64,000 nt of DNA from Bacillus sp. KH172YL63 (GCF_011398925.1 NZ_AP022842.1:3336001-3400000); one strand, 5' to 3'. Numbered from the stretch's first letter, positions 47,357-56,571 are shown. Notes: generated by a model not told the origin, from the letters alone. Translations and numbers: made by a program.

Positions 47357-48388
47357 TTATTTGCCTCCAGTTTCTATCGTCATCTGGCCGGGTTTGATCC
47401 AGCCCAGTTTCCGCATATATTCAGATAGTAACAGGCTGATGAATGCAGGTCCAACAATATGCAACAGAAGGATTTTCATCGTCACTTCCCAGCTGAATCC
47501 CATGGTTTTGAACGTCATGATTTGACCGACAAATCCACTTGTCCCCATGCCGGCACCTGCAGCATTGTTTTCCATCAGCCAGACGGTCGTCCCGATGGGG
47601 GCAAGGATCATGCCTGCCACGGTAGGCGGGATGAGGATGCGGGGGTTTCTGACTATATTCGGTACCTGCAGCATGGACGTCCCGATGCCTTGGGCGAATA
47701 ATCCGCCGATTTTATTTTCCCGGTAGCTGATGACGGCGAACCCGACCATCTGGGCGGCGCAGCCAATTGTCGCGGCACCTGCAGCGACACCGCTCAAATC
47801 AAGCATGAGGGCAATAGCGGCACTGGAGATCGGCGCGGTCAGGGCAAGCCCCATGAGCGCGGCCACGAGGATCCCCATGATGATCGGCCGTTGTTCAGTC
47901 GCCCAGCTGATCCAGCTGCCGAACATCGTCATAAAATCTGCAATCCCAGGTCCGATGAAGTAGGCGGTCGTAAATCCTGCGAGAATCGTGACAAACGGCG
48001 TCACGATGATATCCACCTTGGTTGACTTGCTCACGAGCTTTCCAATTTCAGTTGACAGCACCGCGGCGACATACGCACCCGCCGGCCCACCAAGGCTTCC
48101 CCCGGCTGCACCGGTCACAACGGCAGCGAACAGGACAAGCGGAGGGGCGCCGAGGCCATAGGCAATGGCCGCACCGATCGCCGGCCCCATCAGGGTGATT
48201 GCAAGGCTGCCCATTTCAATGAAGAATTCACTGACCCCCGCAGGTAAAGGAAGCTGCTCCCCGACCGTTTTGATGATCAATCCGATGATCAATGAACTGA
48301 ACAATCCCAGCGCCATATAACTTAATGCATCTATGAAATACGTCTTTGCTGATAACGTAATGCCTTTTCGCTGTAAATATTCTTTCAT
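47357..48388 (-). CDS. PTS IIC-like multi-spanning membrane protein (EIIC_2 type)
   Basis: A 343-aa very hydrophobic protein with about nine to ten membrane segments, many Gly/Ala/Pro stretches ([54 protein letters not shown]). It fits the sugar-phosphotransferase IIC-like family lacking IIA or IIB domains, none of which is encoded nearby, so phosphotransfer is doubtful and the substrate is unknown. It starts after AAGGGAG, and a double palindrome overlaps its promoter, implying a repressor. Confidence 0.78.
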   Translation of the reverse strand: MKEYLQRKGITLSAKTYFIDALSYMALGLFSSLIIGLIIKTVGEQLPLPAGVSEFFIEMGSLAITLMGPAIGAAIAYGLGAPPLVLFAAVVTGAAGGSLGGPAGAYVAAVLSTEIGKLVSKSTKVDIIVTPFVTILAGFTTAYFIGPGIADFMTMFGSWISWATEQRPIIMGILVAALMGLALTAPISSAAIALMLDLSGVAAGAATIGCAAQMVGFAVISYRENKIGGLFAQGIGTSMLQVPNIVRNPRILIPPTVAGMILAPIGTTVWLMENNAAGAGMGTSGFVGQIMTFKTMGFSWEVTMKILLLHIVGPAFISLLLSEYMRKLGWIKPGQMTIETGGK

Positions 48389-48405
48389 CCTTTTCTCTCC
48401 CTTAC

Positions 48406-48434
48406 AGTAAACAGTTTACTTTTACTAGTGTAAA
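48406..48434 (-). promoter_or_regulatory. Double palindromic operator and promoter of the PTS IIC-like gene
   Basis: AGTAAACAGTTTACT (48406-48420) is a perfect palindrome around one base, and TTTACTAGTGTAAA (48421-48434) is an adjoining one. On the minus strand TAGACA, 17 bp, TACACT form a promoter whose -10 lies in the second palindrome. A TetR-like repressor site is a reasonable guess. Confidence 0.6.
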
Positions 48435-48533
48435 GACACATGTTGGATTTGTCTATGCTTTTTCTTTACCGGAGAAACTTTTCTATTAGTATCTTTTGTG
48501 CACAAGCTTCTATTCCCTTTTGGGGAACAGCAC

Positions 48534-48571
48534 AAAAAAAGACCGATTCCCCTCATTCGGAGTACCGGTCT
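48534..48571 (-). terminator. Terminator of the lipoprotein gene at 48583
   Basis: On the minus strand AGACCGGTACTCCG pairs with its partner ending AATCGGTCT, followed by seven T. Confidence 0.78.
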
Positions 48572-48582
48572 GTCTAATCCAT

Positions 48583-49086
48583 TTACTTGTGCTTGACGGA
48601 CGCTGCCATTTTCATCATCATTTCGGCGTGATCGGCAAGATCGCCTACTTCTGATTGAGTCGTTACCTTCGTTCCGCCCATCCCTACCATAAGTTCGTAT
48701 TCTTCCGTATCAGGCAATTTCTTGATGACATAGTATCCTAAGCGGTCATCTTCCTTGAAAGTCCCGTGCTTCACAAGACTCTCTTTTTCATTCAGCGCCA
48801 TTTTATATAGAAGTTCACTGTCCTTATCCTCTTGGGGATTTGTGAAAAGAATAAACGTATCAGAGCTTTTGGAAATAATGATATTATTGGGTGATTCCTT
48901 TTCGATCTTTGCCCCGAATGGGAGATAAAACTCGATGTTCCCTGCCTTTTCATCAGGCTTTTCGTTGGAGCTCAAGGCATTTTTCACCGCATCGGCCGTC
49001 TGGTCTTTCTCTTTATCTATGGTAGTATTGCACCCAGTTAAAATAAGCATAAGAATGAAGATAAAGAATGATACCTTGGTTTTCAT
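48583..49086 (-). CDS. Lipoprotein of unknown function
   Basis: A 167-aa lipoprotein with signal MKTKVSFFIFILMLILTG and lipobox LTGC (Cys19). The mature part has an acidic linker then FYLPFGAKIEKESPNNIIIS and LGYYVIKKL, ending in a His/Lys tail. It resembles the small Bacillus lipoproteins near ytoA/ytpP, but I do not know a function. The ATG at 49086 follows GGGAGG. Single gene. Confidence 0.8.
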   Translation of the reverse strand: MKTKVSFFIFILMLILTGCNTTIDKEKDQTADAVKNALSSNEKPDEKAGNIEFYLPFGAKIEKESPNNIIISKSSDTFILFTNPQEDKDSELLYKMALNEKESLVKHGTFKEDDRLGYYVIKKLPDTEEYELMVGMGGTKVTTQSEVGDLADHAEMMMKMAASVKHK

Positions 49087-49261
49087 CTTCTTGTTATCCT
49101 CCCTTCATGCCTAGGACCTACGCTTATGATACCCTCACAAAGACCCATTGACAACCCTTCCAAACATAATTTGTGCCTTTTCGTTGGGAATGTTGGTTAT
49201 TTTTAACTGAGAAGGGGTAAATATGATAAGATGACTAAAAAAAGAAAAGGGTGGAGATACA

Positions 49262-49708
49262 ATGGAATTCACAGTATATCTGGCTGGAGAAATACATAGC
49301 TCATGGCGAAATGAGTTAAAGGAGAAAGCAAAGGCGCTTCGCCTTCCCATCACGTTCGTGGGCCCGATGGAAAACCATGACCGCTCAGATTCGATCGGTG
49401 AAGAGATACTCGGCGAACAGCCCAATAAGATTTTCCGTGATGAAGCTGCTTCAAGCATCAACAACTTCAGGACGGAATTGCTGATGGCAAAGTCCGATGC
49501 CGTCATCGCCCTTTTCGGTGAAGAATACAAGCAGTGGAACACCGCCATGGATGCAAGCACCGCTTTATCCCTTCAAAAGCCGCTCATCCTCATTCGGCCG
49601 GAAAAGCTCCATCACCCATTAAAAGAGCTGTCCAATAAGGCAAACGTCACCGTGACATCGATCGATCAGGCACTTAAAACCTTGTCTTATGTATTTGAAA
49701 CAGAGTAA
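49262..49708 (+). CDS. ytoQ: YtoQ family protein
   Basis: A 148-aa protein, length and sequence of B. subtilis YtoQ. MEFTVYLAGEIHSSWRNEL and VGPMENHDRSDSIGEE resemble nucleoside 2-deoxyribosyltransferase-like proteins, and FGEEYKQWNTAMDA is a further conserved stretch; activity is unproven. The ATG at 49262 follows AAAAGGGTGGAG. Own terminator. Confidence 0.92.
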   Translation: MEFTVYLAGEIHSSWRNELKEKAKALRLPITFVGPMENHDRSDSIGEEILGEQPNKIFRDEAASSINNFRTELLMAKSDAVIALFGEEYKQWNTAMDASTALSLQKPLILIRPEKLHHPLKELSNKANVTVTSIDQALKTLSYVFETE

Positions 49709-49720
49709 CAACGTTTAATG

Positions 49721-49771
49721 AATCCGAACGAACCCTCTTTCTATCATGGAGGGGAGACGTTCGGATTTTTT
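49721..49771 (+). terminator. ytoQ terminator
   Basis: AATCCGAACG pairs with CGTTCGGATT, with inner CCCTC/GAGGG pairs, then TTTTTTG. Confidence 0.87.
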
Positions 49772-49957
49772 GTGTTATACATTTGTTAAGGCTCTTTTCG
49801 TATAGATTATTGCTTTTATTAGACGTTAATGGGAGCATCTTCGGTAATTTGAGACTGTGGAATAAAGAAATTCCCATAGAAAGAATTAAGGGTAATGTAC
49901 TTGAATTACGTTGATCACTACCAATTTCAGGGGATTTTTGGTTTTTATCTTCGATGG

Positions 49958-50207
49958 TTGATTGGAGCGGAAGATGCTCGACTCCTGCGGGAACTGATGG
50001 ACAGTCCGAAAAGCGGAGGCGGCTCGTTTAGCCCCGACAAGCATAAGATGAATGGGCTGTGAAGGCGGTCTTTGCCTTCATGGACCATTTAGCTTATGAC
50101 CTCGAGGGGCTAGCCGCCGTAGCTAGACAGGTGAGACCCCGCAGGACAAAGTCCGAGGAGGCTCACCGCCATCCCCGCGGAACGCGAGCATCCCTCGTTG
50201 CAATCAA
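49958..50207. repeat. 250-nt structured repeat element with terminal inverted repeats
   Basis: The element begins TTGATTGGAGCGGAAGATGC and ends CAATCAA. Nested complementary segments run inward: GATGCTCG/CGAGCATC, CTCCTGCGGG/CCCCGCAGG, GGCGGCTCGTTTAGCCCC/GAGGGGCTAGCCGCC, CATAAG-ATGAATGG/CCATTTAGCTTATG, and a perfect terminal hairpin TGAAGGC/GCCTTCA at 50059-50065 and 50073-50079. The whole may fold into one hairpin. Related GC-rich elements with GACTCCTGCGGG and CCCCGCAGG are, to my knowledge, scattered widely in Bacillaceae genomes. No ORF with a ribosome binding site. Confidence 0.8.
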
Positions 50208-50281
50208 CCGCATCTCGCTTGTTTAAATGCCACAATGTTGACGAAAACAGCTTTTTTAAAAAGGTCGGCAGAAATATGGTA

Positions 50282-50295
50282 TGTAAGCGTTACCG
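50282..50295 (+). promoter_or_regulatory. cre-like site upstream of the peptide transporter
   Basis: TGTAAGCGTTACCG matches the cre consensus at all but the last base and position 12. It lies 95 nt upstream of the -35 box, an activating rather than repressing position. Confidence 0.5.
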
Positions 50296-50389
50296 ACTAT
50301 ATACCCAAAGATTTTTATTATTTAAAAATAACTTAATATTAGCAATCTACAGATACTTTATGTTATTATTAACCATTTGCAAACTTTTT

Positions 50390-50418
50390 TTGACTTTATG
50401 AAAATATTAAAATATTAT
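50390..50418 (+). promoter_or_regulatory. Sigma-A promoter of the peptide transporter gene
   Basis: TTGACT (50390-50395), 17 bp, TATTAT (50413-50418), 26 nt before the start codon. Confidence 0.82.
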
Positions 50419-50444
50419 AGTAAAGGAATAAAGGAGGTAGTAAC

Positions 50445-51938
50445 ATGTCATCAATGAATAAACAGAAAATTGTGGATAGTGTCCCTCAAAAAGGTTTCTT
50501 TGGACATCCGAAGGGATTATTCACTTTATTCTTCACAGAGTTCTGGGAGCGTTTTTCCTACTATGGAATGCGTGCCATCCTCGTATTTTACATGTATTAC
50601 GAGGTTTCTGAAGGCGGACTCGGCCTTGAGCAAAATACTGCTTTAGCAATCATGTCTATTTATGGTTCACTCGTATATATGTCGGGGGTAATTGGAGGCT
50701 GGTTGGCCGATCGGGTATTCGGTACTTCGAAAGCTGTCTTCTACGGTGGGATTTTCATCATGTTCGGTCACATCGCATTATCGTTCCCTGGGAGCTTATC
50801 ACTGTTCTTCGTTTCCATGGTACTGATCGTAGTCGGAACCGGTTTATTGAAGCCGAATGTGTCTACAGTAGTAGGTGAAATGTACAGTGAAAAGGATACG
50901 CGCCGTGATGCTGCATTCAGTATCTTCTACATGGGTATCAACTTAGGTGCTTTCATCGCTCCATTGATCGTAGGTAGCTTGATGGAATCGAAAGGTTTCC
51001 ACTGGGGCTTCGCAGTAGCCGCAATTGGGATGTTCTTAGGTCTAGTTGTGTTCATGGCGACGAAAAAGAAGAATCTTGGCCTTGCGGGTACATACGTGCC
51101 AAATCCGCTTACTCAAGCTGAGAAGAAAAAGTATGGCCTGATCGTCGGTGTGGTCGTCGTTGCCCTTGCAATTATCTTGGGAACAACGATTCCAGCGGGT
51201 CTGTTCACACTTGATCTTTTCATCAATTTAGTCGGGATCTTTGGTATCCTCGTTCCAACCATTTACTTTGCTGTCATGTATTACAGTCCTAAGACGACAG
51301 CAACGGAACGTTCAAGAGTCATTGCATACATTCCGTTATTTATTTCAGCAGTTATGTTCTGGTCGATTCAAGAACAGGGATCTACAATTCTTGCTGCCTA
51401 TGCAGACAAGCGTACCCAGCTTGAATTCATGGGGATTTCGATTTCTCCTGCATGGTTCCAATCATTGAATCCGTTATTCATCATCCTGTTAGCACCGGTA
51501 TTCGCCTGGATGTGGGTGAAGCTTGGTGACCGTCAACCGTCCATTCCGAAGAAATTCTCATTCGGTCTATTGTTTGCCGGGTTATCATTCTTAGTTATCT
51601 TGTTACCTGCCCAATTAGGCGGGGAAGGTTCATTAGTGAATCCTTTATGGCTTGTACTAAGCTATTTCATCGTTGTGCTTGGTGAGCTATGCTTGTCTCC
51701 AGTCGGACTTTCGGCTACAACGAAGCTTGCTCCGGATGCATTCTCTGCTCAAACGATGAGCCTTTGGTTCTTGGCTTCAGCAGGTGCTCAGGCGCTTAAC
51801 GCACAGCTCGTACGCTTCTACTCACCGGAAACTGAAACGCTTTACTTCGGTTCGATCGGTGGTATGGCAATCGTCCTGGCGATTATCTTATTCTTGATTT
51901 CTCCAATCATCCAAAGAGCGATGAAAGGCGTAAAATAA
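50445..51938 (+). CDS. Proton-dependent di-/tripeptide transporter (POT family)
   Basis: A 497-aa MFS-fold symporter with 14 hydrophobic segments. FFTEFWERFSYYGMRAIL is the POT signature (ExxERFxYYG, residues 26-43), and FSIFYMGINLGAFIAP the second POT signature. It imports small peptides with protons. The ATG at 50445 follows GGAGG by 8 nt. Codon use is of the highly expressed type compared with neighbours. It resembles B. subtilis YclF/DtpT, but the locus does not, so it may be an insertion here. Confidence 0.95.
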   Translation: MSSMNKQKIVDSVPQKGFFGHPKGLFTLFFTEFWERFSYYGMRAILVFYMYYEVSEGGLGLEQNTALAIMSIYGSLVYMSGVIGGWLADRVFGTSKAVFYGGIFIMFGHIALSFPGSLSLFFVSMVLIVVGTGLLKPNVSTVVGEMYSEKDTRRDAAFSIFYMGINLGAFIAPLIVGSLMESKGFHWGFAVAAIGMFLGLVVFMATKKKNLGLAGTYVPNPLTQAEKKKYGLIVGVVVVALAIILGTTIPAGLFTLDLFINLVGIFGILVPTIYFAVMYYSPKTTATERSRVIAYIPLFISAVMFWSIQEQGSTILAAYADKRTQLEFMGISISPAWFQSLNPLFIILLAPVFAWMWVKLGDRQPSIPKKFSFGLLFAGLSFLVILLPAQLGGEGSLVNPLWLVLSYFIVVLGELCLSPVGLSATTKLAPDAFSAQTMSLWFLASAGAQALNAQLVRFYSPETETLYFGSIGGMAIVLAIILFLISPIIQRAMKGVK

Positions 51939-51943
51939 TTGAG

Positions 51944-51979
51944 GAAACCTCTCCCTTACTGATTAGGGAGAGGTTTTTT
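51944..51979 (+). terminator. Peptide transporter terminator
   Basis: AACCTCTCCCT pairs with AGGGAGAGGTT, followed by seven T. Confidence 0.9.
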
Positions 51980-51983
51980 TCAT

Positions 51984-52012
51984 AAAAAAAGACCCCGTCT
52001 GCACGGAGTCTT
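51984..52012 (-). terminator. Terminator of the Cys/Arg-rich protein gene
   Basis: On the minus strand GACTCCGT pairs with ACGGGGTC around GCAG, followed by seven T, nine nt past the stop at 52021. Confidence 0.85.
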
Positions 52013-52020
52013 ATTGAATA

Positions 52021-52305
52021 TTACCAGAATAGATTACAGAAACAGTTTCTATGTTTTCTTTTGCATCTGCATCTTCTGCGGTTATCTTCCGCGCCCATTA
52101 CGTTGTCGCCTCTTCTGCCGCGGCATCCTCTGCGATTGTCTTCGGCTCCAAGGACTTCATCACGGTTACGGCGGCATCTTCTGCGATTGTCTTCTGCACC
52201 TTGAACACGATGTCTTCTTCTGTCGCCAAAAAGGAGTCTATCCCAGTCACAGCAATGTTTGTGGTGGCGTCTGCCGCCCCGGTCGTTACAATAATTGCAT
52301 CCCAT
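52021..52305 (-). CDS. Cys/Arg/His-rich repeat protein, possible spore coat protein
   Basis: A 94-aa basic protein. Its start has a perfect AAGGAGG nine nt upstream and its stop is followed at once by a terminator, so this frame is the real one. After MGCNYCNDRGGRRHHKHCC come three imperfect repeats beginning GAEDNRRRCRRNRDEVL, GAEDNRRGCRGRRGDNVM and GAEDNRRRCRCKRKHRN. It contains ten or more Cys, many Arg and His, no hydrophobic core. Such Cys/basic low-complexity proteins are typical of crosslinked spore coat or crust layers, which the sigma-K-like promoter supports. I do not recognise the family. Overlapping frames are also open because of the repeats. Confidence 0.75.
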   Translation of the reverse strand: MGCNYCNDRGGRRHHKHCCDWDRLLFGDRRRHRVQGAEDNRRRCRRNRDEVLGAEDNRRGCRGRRGDNVMGAEDNRRRCRCKRKHRNCFCNLFW

Positions 52306-52361
52306 AAATTCTTACCTCCTTCGAAAGAATTTACCAGATAAAATAAAGTCTGATATACTCC

Positions 52362-52388
52362 ATCGTATGAAGGACTAGTAGGATTGGT
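52362..52388 (-). promoter_or_regulatory. Sigma-K-like promoter of the Cys/Arg-rich gene
   Basis: On the minus strand ACC (52388-52386), 16 bp, then CATACGAT (52369-52362) fit the late mother-cell pattern AC-N16-17-CATANNNTA except for the last base. It lies 56 nt before the start codon. Confidence 0.5.
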
Positions 52389-52408
52389 ATGGGCCAAGTA
52401 CCCCCAGT

Positions 52409-52936
52409 TTATGACTTTTGAGCGCCGGTCCTGCATTGCCACTGACCGATCAGCAGCAGAACGACGTGCATGAACATCGCTTCCCTGGTGATGAGGTCAT
52501 TGGTAAATACCCCGATGGCCCCTTCTTTCTTGCTGATGCCGGTCCTTTTGGTGTAGTCGTCCATCAAGGGACCGAGCTCGTACCCTTCTTGTATCTTTGC
52601 GCTTATTTCCTCCGGCAGTGGAATCCGTGCACCACCGGCGATGATTTCATTCCCATTTGAATCGACCAGCGCACCCCAGTTACAGAGGATCATACCGTCA
52701 GTGGAATCAGATACCCCTCCTTCAAGACCGATCCCTATCTCACTGCCTGTGCTTTCAAGGACGCCCCTCGCACGGTTCAGTGCCCCCTCGATCGTCTCTT
52801 CGTCTGACAGGGGTTGTTCACTCACATGGGACTCGGCTTGAAGCGCCTCGAATTCCGCCTGTTCATATAACTGTGAAAAGGCTTTTTGGATCGCTTGTAC
52901 CTTTGCAGGATTTTGTGTTCCGATTGCTATTTTCAT
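52409..52936 (-). CDS. DUF84 inosine/xanthosine triphosphatase family protein
   Basis: A 175-aa protein of the YjjX family. MKIAIGTQNPAKVQAIQKAF opens the fold, GIGLEGGV and the Glu-rich SDEETIEGALNRAR stretch supply substrate and metal contacts. The family hydrolyses non-canonical purine NTPs (ITP, XTP), cleaning the nucleotide pool. The ATG at 52936 follows AGAGGG; the in-frame upstream start at 53002 lacks one. The Cys/Arg-rich gene lies downstream behind its own promoter. Confidence 0.88.
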   Translation of the reverse strand: MKIAIGTQNPAKVQAIQKAFSQLYEQAEFEALQAESHVSEQPLSDEETIEGALNRARGVLESTGSEIGIGLEGGVSDSTDGMILCNWGALVDSNGNEIIAGGARIPLPEEISAKIQEGYELGPLMDDYTKRTGISKKEGAIGVFTNDLITREAMFMHVVLLLIGQWQCRTGAQKS

Positions 52937-53032
52937 ATGACATTGCCCTCTTTCTCTTTGGCGCTCTCTGCCCCATTTTTTATCATAAAAAAGCTGCCCC
53001 AATATATTGAGACAGCTAAGGTTCCTTTACGA

Positions 53033-54106
53033 TCAGCCATTGGAGAGAATGGTATCGATCGTAGAGCGGTCACATTGCTTGACCAGCTTGACGATCAGTT
53101 CTTTGGCTGCCGCATAATCGTCCACATGAATCATGGATGCGTGTGTATGGATGTATCTTGAACAGATTCCGACTACGGCACTCGGCACTCCTTCATTGGA
53201 CATATGCACCCTTCCTGCATCAGTGCCGCCCTGGGAGACGAAGTACTGATAAGGAATATCGTTTGTTTCAGCTGTATCGAGGATGAATTCCCTCATTCCA
53301 CGATGCGTCACCATGGAGCGGTCAAGGATGCGGAGGAGTGCTCCTTTGCCAAGTTGACCAAATTCATTTTTATCACCTGACATATCATTTGCAGGACTCG
53401 CGTCAAGTGCGAAGAAGATATCAGGATTGATCATATTCGCTGCGGTCTGTGCCCCGCGCAGTCCGACCTCTTCCTGGACCGTAGCCCCTGAGTAGAGGGT
53501 GTTTGGAAGGGTGTGACCTTGTAATTCCTTTAACAATTCAATGGATAATCCACAGCCGTAGCGGTTATCCCATGCTTTGGCCAGGATTTTCTTTTCGTTT
53601 GCCATCGGCGTGAACGGACAGATCGGCACGATTTGCTGACCGGGCTTGATCCCGATTTCACGTGCATTTTCCTTATCATCTGCACCGATATCGATCAGCA
53701 TGTTCTTCATATCCATCGGCTTTCTACGCTGCTCTTCTCCAAGCAAGTGCGGCGGTATGCTTCCGATCACACCGGTAACCGGACCATTGTCGGTGATGAT
53801 CTGCACACGCTGCGCAAGAAGGACCTGGCTCCACCATCCTCCGAGGGTTTGGAAGCGGATCATTCCATTGTCGGTGATTGATGTGACCATGAAGCCCACT
53901 TCATCCATATGACCTGCGACCATGACCACGGGCTCCTTTTCGCTGCCGTTTCTGACACCGAACACACCTCCCAGGCGGTCCTGTACGATTTCATCCGAGT
54001 ACTTTGAAAGCTCTTCCTTCATGTATGCACGCACCGCATGCTCATTCCCCGGTGCCCCCGGTAATTCTGTCAGTGTTTTAAACATATCAAGTGTATCTCG
54101 TTTCAT
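53033..54106 (-). CDS. ytoP: YtoP, M42 family aminopeptidase
   Basis: A 357-aa dinuclear metallopeptidase. [10 protein letters not shown] gives the first metal ligand and catalytic Asp, [18 protein letters not shown] the bridging Asp, [10 protein letters not shown] the catalytic Glu pair, and [10 protein letters not shown] the next metal ligand. Members form dodecameric tetrahedral particles and trim peptides in the cytoplasm, glutamyl- or leucyl-type specificity. Matches B. subtilis ytoP in length and order. Confidence 0.95.
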   Translation of the reverse strand: MKRDTLDMFKTLTELPGAPGNEHAVRAYMKEELSKYSDEIVQDRLGGVFGVRNGSEKEPVVMVAGHMDEVGFMVTSITDNGMIRFQTLGGWWSQVLLAQRVQIITDNGPVTGVIGSIPPHLLGEEQRRKPMDMKNMLIDIGADDKENAREIGIKPGQQIVPICPFTPMANEKKILAKAWDNRYGCGLSIELLKELQGHTLPNTLYSGATVQEEVGLRGAQTAANMINPDIFFALDASPANDMSGDKNEFGQLGKGALLRILDRSMVTHRGMREFILDTAETNDIPYQYFVSQGGTDAGRVHMSNEGVPSAVVGICSRYIHTHASMIHVDDYAAAKELIVKLVKQCDRSTIDTILSNG

Positions 54107-54329
54107 ATATCAACTGCCCCTTTTGTTTAATCTCTTCACTATGTATAGTTTCATTTTACAGAACTTTCTCACCTCTTACCACCGATTGAGATGAAAAGCA
54201 GTTCTCTTTTTGTCAATTTCTTTGTTAGAATGTACCTATGGCATACAAATTATCAATCGGCTCCGGGAAGGAATCAACATTCCCGGTCAGTACACGTAAA
54301 AAAACTCAAGGTCTGTGGAGGGAAAAAGG

Positions 54330-54644
54330 ATGAATTGGAAATCTTTCGTAGTTGGAATCGGAATCGGCGCAGTTGGCGGATACTTACTCAAAGAAAGGCT
54401 CGACGATTCAAGCTTCATTTCTGCTGAAAAAGTTTTAAAAGACGTTAAGCTCTCATTTAAGAAAGAAGGCAATATCGACGGCTCCTGGATCGGTATGAAG
54501 CCTGAAGACTACCACAAGCACTCCGTTTCCACTAAAATCTACAAAGGCGGCGTCTCCAGACGTAAAAACGGAGAATTGGAGCAGTACGAATTTTTAGCTG
54601 ATGCCTATACGGGCACAGTGATCGATGTGTATCCGATATCTTAA
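54330..54644 (+). CDS. ytzB: YtzB, PepSY-like small protein
   Basis: A 104-aa protein, the length of B. subtilis YtzB. A hydrophobic start (MNWKSFVVGIGIGAVGGYLL) looks like a membrane anchor or signal, and the rest (YEFLADAYTGTVIDVYPI) is PepSY-like. The ATG at 54330 follows GGAGGG by 7 nt. Divergent from ytoP and convergent with ytnP. Function unknown. Confidence 0.9.
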   Translation: MNWKSFVVGIGIGAVGGYLLKERLDDSSFISAEKVLKDVKLSFKKEGNIDGSWIGMKPEDYHKHSVSTKIYKGGVSRRKNGELEQYEFLADAYTGTVIDVYPIS

Positions 54645-54655
54645 AAAAGAAACAT

Positions 54656-54692
54656 AAAAAGGGATGAACCGCCACGCGCGGATCATCCCTTT
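54656..54692. terminator. Bidirectional terminator between ytzB and ytnP
   Basis: AAAAGGGATGA pairs with TCATCCCTTT with CCGC/GCGG inside; T/A tracts on both sides. Confidence 0.85.
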
Positions 54693-54695
54693 GTT

Positions 54696-55541
54696 TTATT
54701 CCCTTTCCCTCAACACGCTGTCGACGACTTCTCCGTCACGGTTCCATTTGATGCCTCTATACTTCGCATCATGATAAAACAGGAACCAGGCTTCCTGATC
54801 GATCGCCTGCGTGATCCATTTTTCTTTCGCTCCGATCGATGTCATGGGATAGTCATCATACGCCAGGACCCAGAGGGGATTTTTGTGGGCATGGGTCGGC
54901 ATCAGGTCTGCCATATGGATGAAATTCTCCCCGTTACATTCAAAATGGATGATCGAATGGCCATCGCTGTGGCCGCCGGTATGGACCATGGTGATACCAG
55001 GGAGCACTTCCTTTTCCCCTTCGAACGTTTCCACCTGAGACTGAATGCCTTCCCAGTTTTCTTTCCAGTATGTATTCCGTGATCGGACATTCGGATTTCT
55101 CATCTCATCCCATTCGATCCTGGAAGTATGGATGACGGCATTAGGGAACACGGATACAGCCTTTCCGTCTTCAAATTTCGTCAAGCCGCAAGCGTGATCG
55201 AAGTGCATATGCGTCATCAGGATCACGTCAATGTCATCCGTCGTCAAACCGAGTGCCGCAAGGGAGGCTTCAATATCAGACTCTTCCTTTACCCCATAAT
55301 TGCGCTTTTGTTTGTCATTCAGCTTGCCCTTTCCCATTCCTGATTCAATCAGGACATTCTTCCCTTCCCATTTGAAAAAGAGGGGATCGGTGCGCAGTTC
55401 GATTTGATTCAGGTCATTGACTGCATATTTTTTTGACCAGAGGGGCTTTGGGACCACCCCGAACATGGCGCCGCCGTCCATATGGGTCACCCCGCCGTTC
55501 AGCCAGTGTATCGTTAGATCTCCAACCTTCAATGTTTCCAT
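54696..55541 (-). CDS. ytnP: YtnP, metallo-beta-lactamase-fold lactonase
   Basis: A 281-aa enzyme with the metal motif [11 protein letters not shown] near residue 109-119, [24 protein letters not shown] and FYHDAK, together a two-zinc MBL site. YtnP of B. subtilis is a quorum-quenching lactonase that degrades acyl-homoserine lactones and blocks Streptomyces signalling. Start follows AGGAGG. Single gene. Confidence 0.93.
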   Translation of the reverse strand: METLKVGDLTIHWLNGGVTHMDGGAMFGVVPKPLWSKKYAVNDLNQIELRTDPLFFKWEGKNVLIESGMGKGKLNDKQKRNYGVKEESDIEASLAALGLTTDDIDVILMTHMHFDHACGLTKFEDGKAVSVFPNAVIHTSRIEWDEMRNPNVRSRNTYWKENWEGIQSQVETFEGEKEVLPGITMVHTGGHSDGHSIIHFECNGENFIHMADLMPTHAHKNPLWVLAYDDYPMTSIGAKEKWITQAIDQEAWFLFYHDAKYRGIKWNRDGEVVDSVLRERE

Positions 55542-55677
55542 CTTTACTCCTCCTTTGTTCGTCCTCTTTTATTTTATCAGAATGTGCTGACAACTTATAG
55601 GAGGTTGCTTTCAGCCCTCAGATTTCATTTAGTTGACGCCAAGAAGTGCCCATCCTCCTGATGATAGGGTCAGCTGC

Positions 55678-55732
55678 AAAAAAAGTCCGAACGCTTTCGA
55701 ATCTCTGTTAAGATCATCGAAAGCGTTCGGAC
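55678..55732 (-). terminator. trmB terminator
   Basis: A perfect 16-bp stem, GTCCGAACGCTTTCGA (55685-55700) with TCGAAAGCGTTCGGAC (55717-55732), followed by seven T on the minus strand. Confidence 0.9.
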
Positions 55733-55776
55733 TCGTTTGTAATGTAAAGAAGCAGTTAAATCAAGACTTTACAGAA

Positions 55777-56418
55777 TCAATTCTGAAACTGTGCTTCAAC
55801 ACGATAAATTCTCTGGCCCTTGGCTGAGAATTTTTCTTCGTATTCCGTCATGATGTTGCCTTCGAAATCGCTGTTGTGCAGGTCAAGACTTAAGAAATTC
55901 AGGTGAAGTCCGTACCATGAGAAGCTTTTGAGCGAGTATTCGAACAGACCCTGGTTGTCTGTTTTAAAGTGGATTTCTCCGGATTTAATCAGGATTTGTT
56001 CATACATCGTCAAGAAATCCTTGTATGTCAGGCGGCGCTTCTCGTGACGGTTTTTCGGCCATGGATCAGAGAAGTTCAGGTAAACCCTGCTCACTTCACC
56101 ACTTTCAAAGTACTCAGTCAGGTTTCGCGCGTCAACATTCAATAGCTTCACATTTGGAAGCGCTGCTTCGATCAGGCGATCCAGCGCGGTGACGATCACG
56201 CTTTCGTACAGCTCGATTCCGATATAATTAACATCCGGATTGGCTTTTGCCATTTCCGTGACGAATTGGCCTTTCCCAGTTCCGACCTCGATATGGACCG
56301 GATTGTCGTTCCCAAATACTTCATTCCATCGACCTTTTTTATCCTGGGGTTCTGCCACCACATATTGCGGGTGGTCACTGATTTTCTCAGAAGCCCAAGG
56401 TTTATGACGTAAACGCAT
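55777..56418 (-). CDS. trmB: tRNA (guanine46-N7)-methyltransferase
   Basis: A 213-aa SAM-dependent enzyme, identical in length to B. subtilis Trm[18 protein letters not shown] is the SAM site, and [15 protein letters not shown] the tRNA and catalytic loop. It methylates G46 of tRNA variable loops. The ATG at 56418 follows GAGGTG; the longer frame to 56502 is not needed. Confidence 0.96.
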   Translation of the reverse strand: MRLRHKPWASEKISDHPQYVVAEPQDKKGRWNEVFGNDNPVHIEVGTGKGQFVTEMAKANPDVNYIGIELYESVIVTALDRLIEAALPNVKLLNVDARNLTEYFESGEVSRVYLNFSDPWPKNRHEKRRLTYKDFLTMYEQILIKSGEIHFKTDNQGLFEYSLKSFSWYGLHLNFLSLDLHNSDFEGNIMTEYEEKFSAKGQRIYRVEAQFQN

Positions 56419-56534
56419 GTAGACACCTCTTTTTTTATTATCGAAAAAAACATACCATGACTCTCCCCCGTGCGCAAGGGCTAATATAGGACAGACAGGC
56501 AATCGCGCCCCCGAAAATATTGGGCGAATAATTG

Positions 56535-56571
56535 AAAAAGGAATTCACACACTAGTAGTGAATTCCTTTTT
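56535..56571. terminator. Perfect 14-bp inverted repeat between trmB and ytzH
   Basis: AAAAAGGAATTCAC (56535-56548) pairs with GTGAATTCCTTTTT (56558-56571) around a 9-nt loop; it is a terminator in both directions. It lies between divergent gene starts. On the minus strand it is the first terminator reached by ytmP transcripts after they cross ytzH. Confidence 0.7.

Noticed and set aside
52098..52442. 114-aa frame overlapping the Cys/Arg-rich gene
   Set aside because: It overlaps the end of the DUF84 gene, has no ribosome binding site and ignores the perfect AAGGAGG that starts the other frame.
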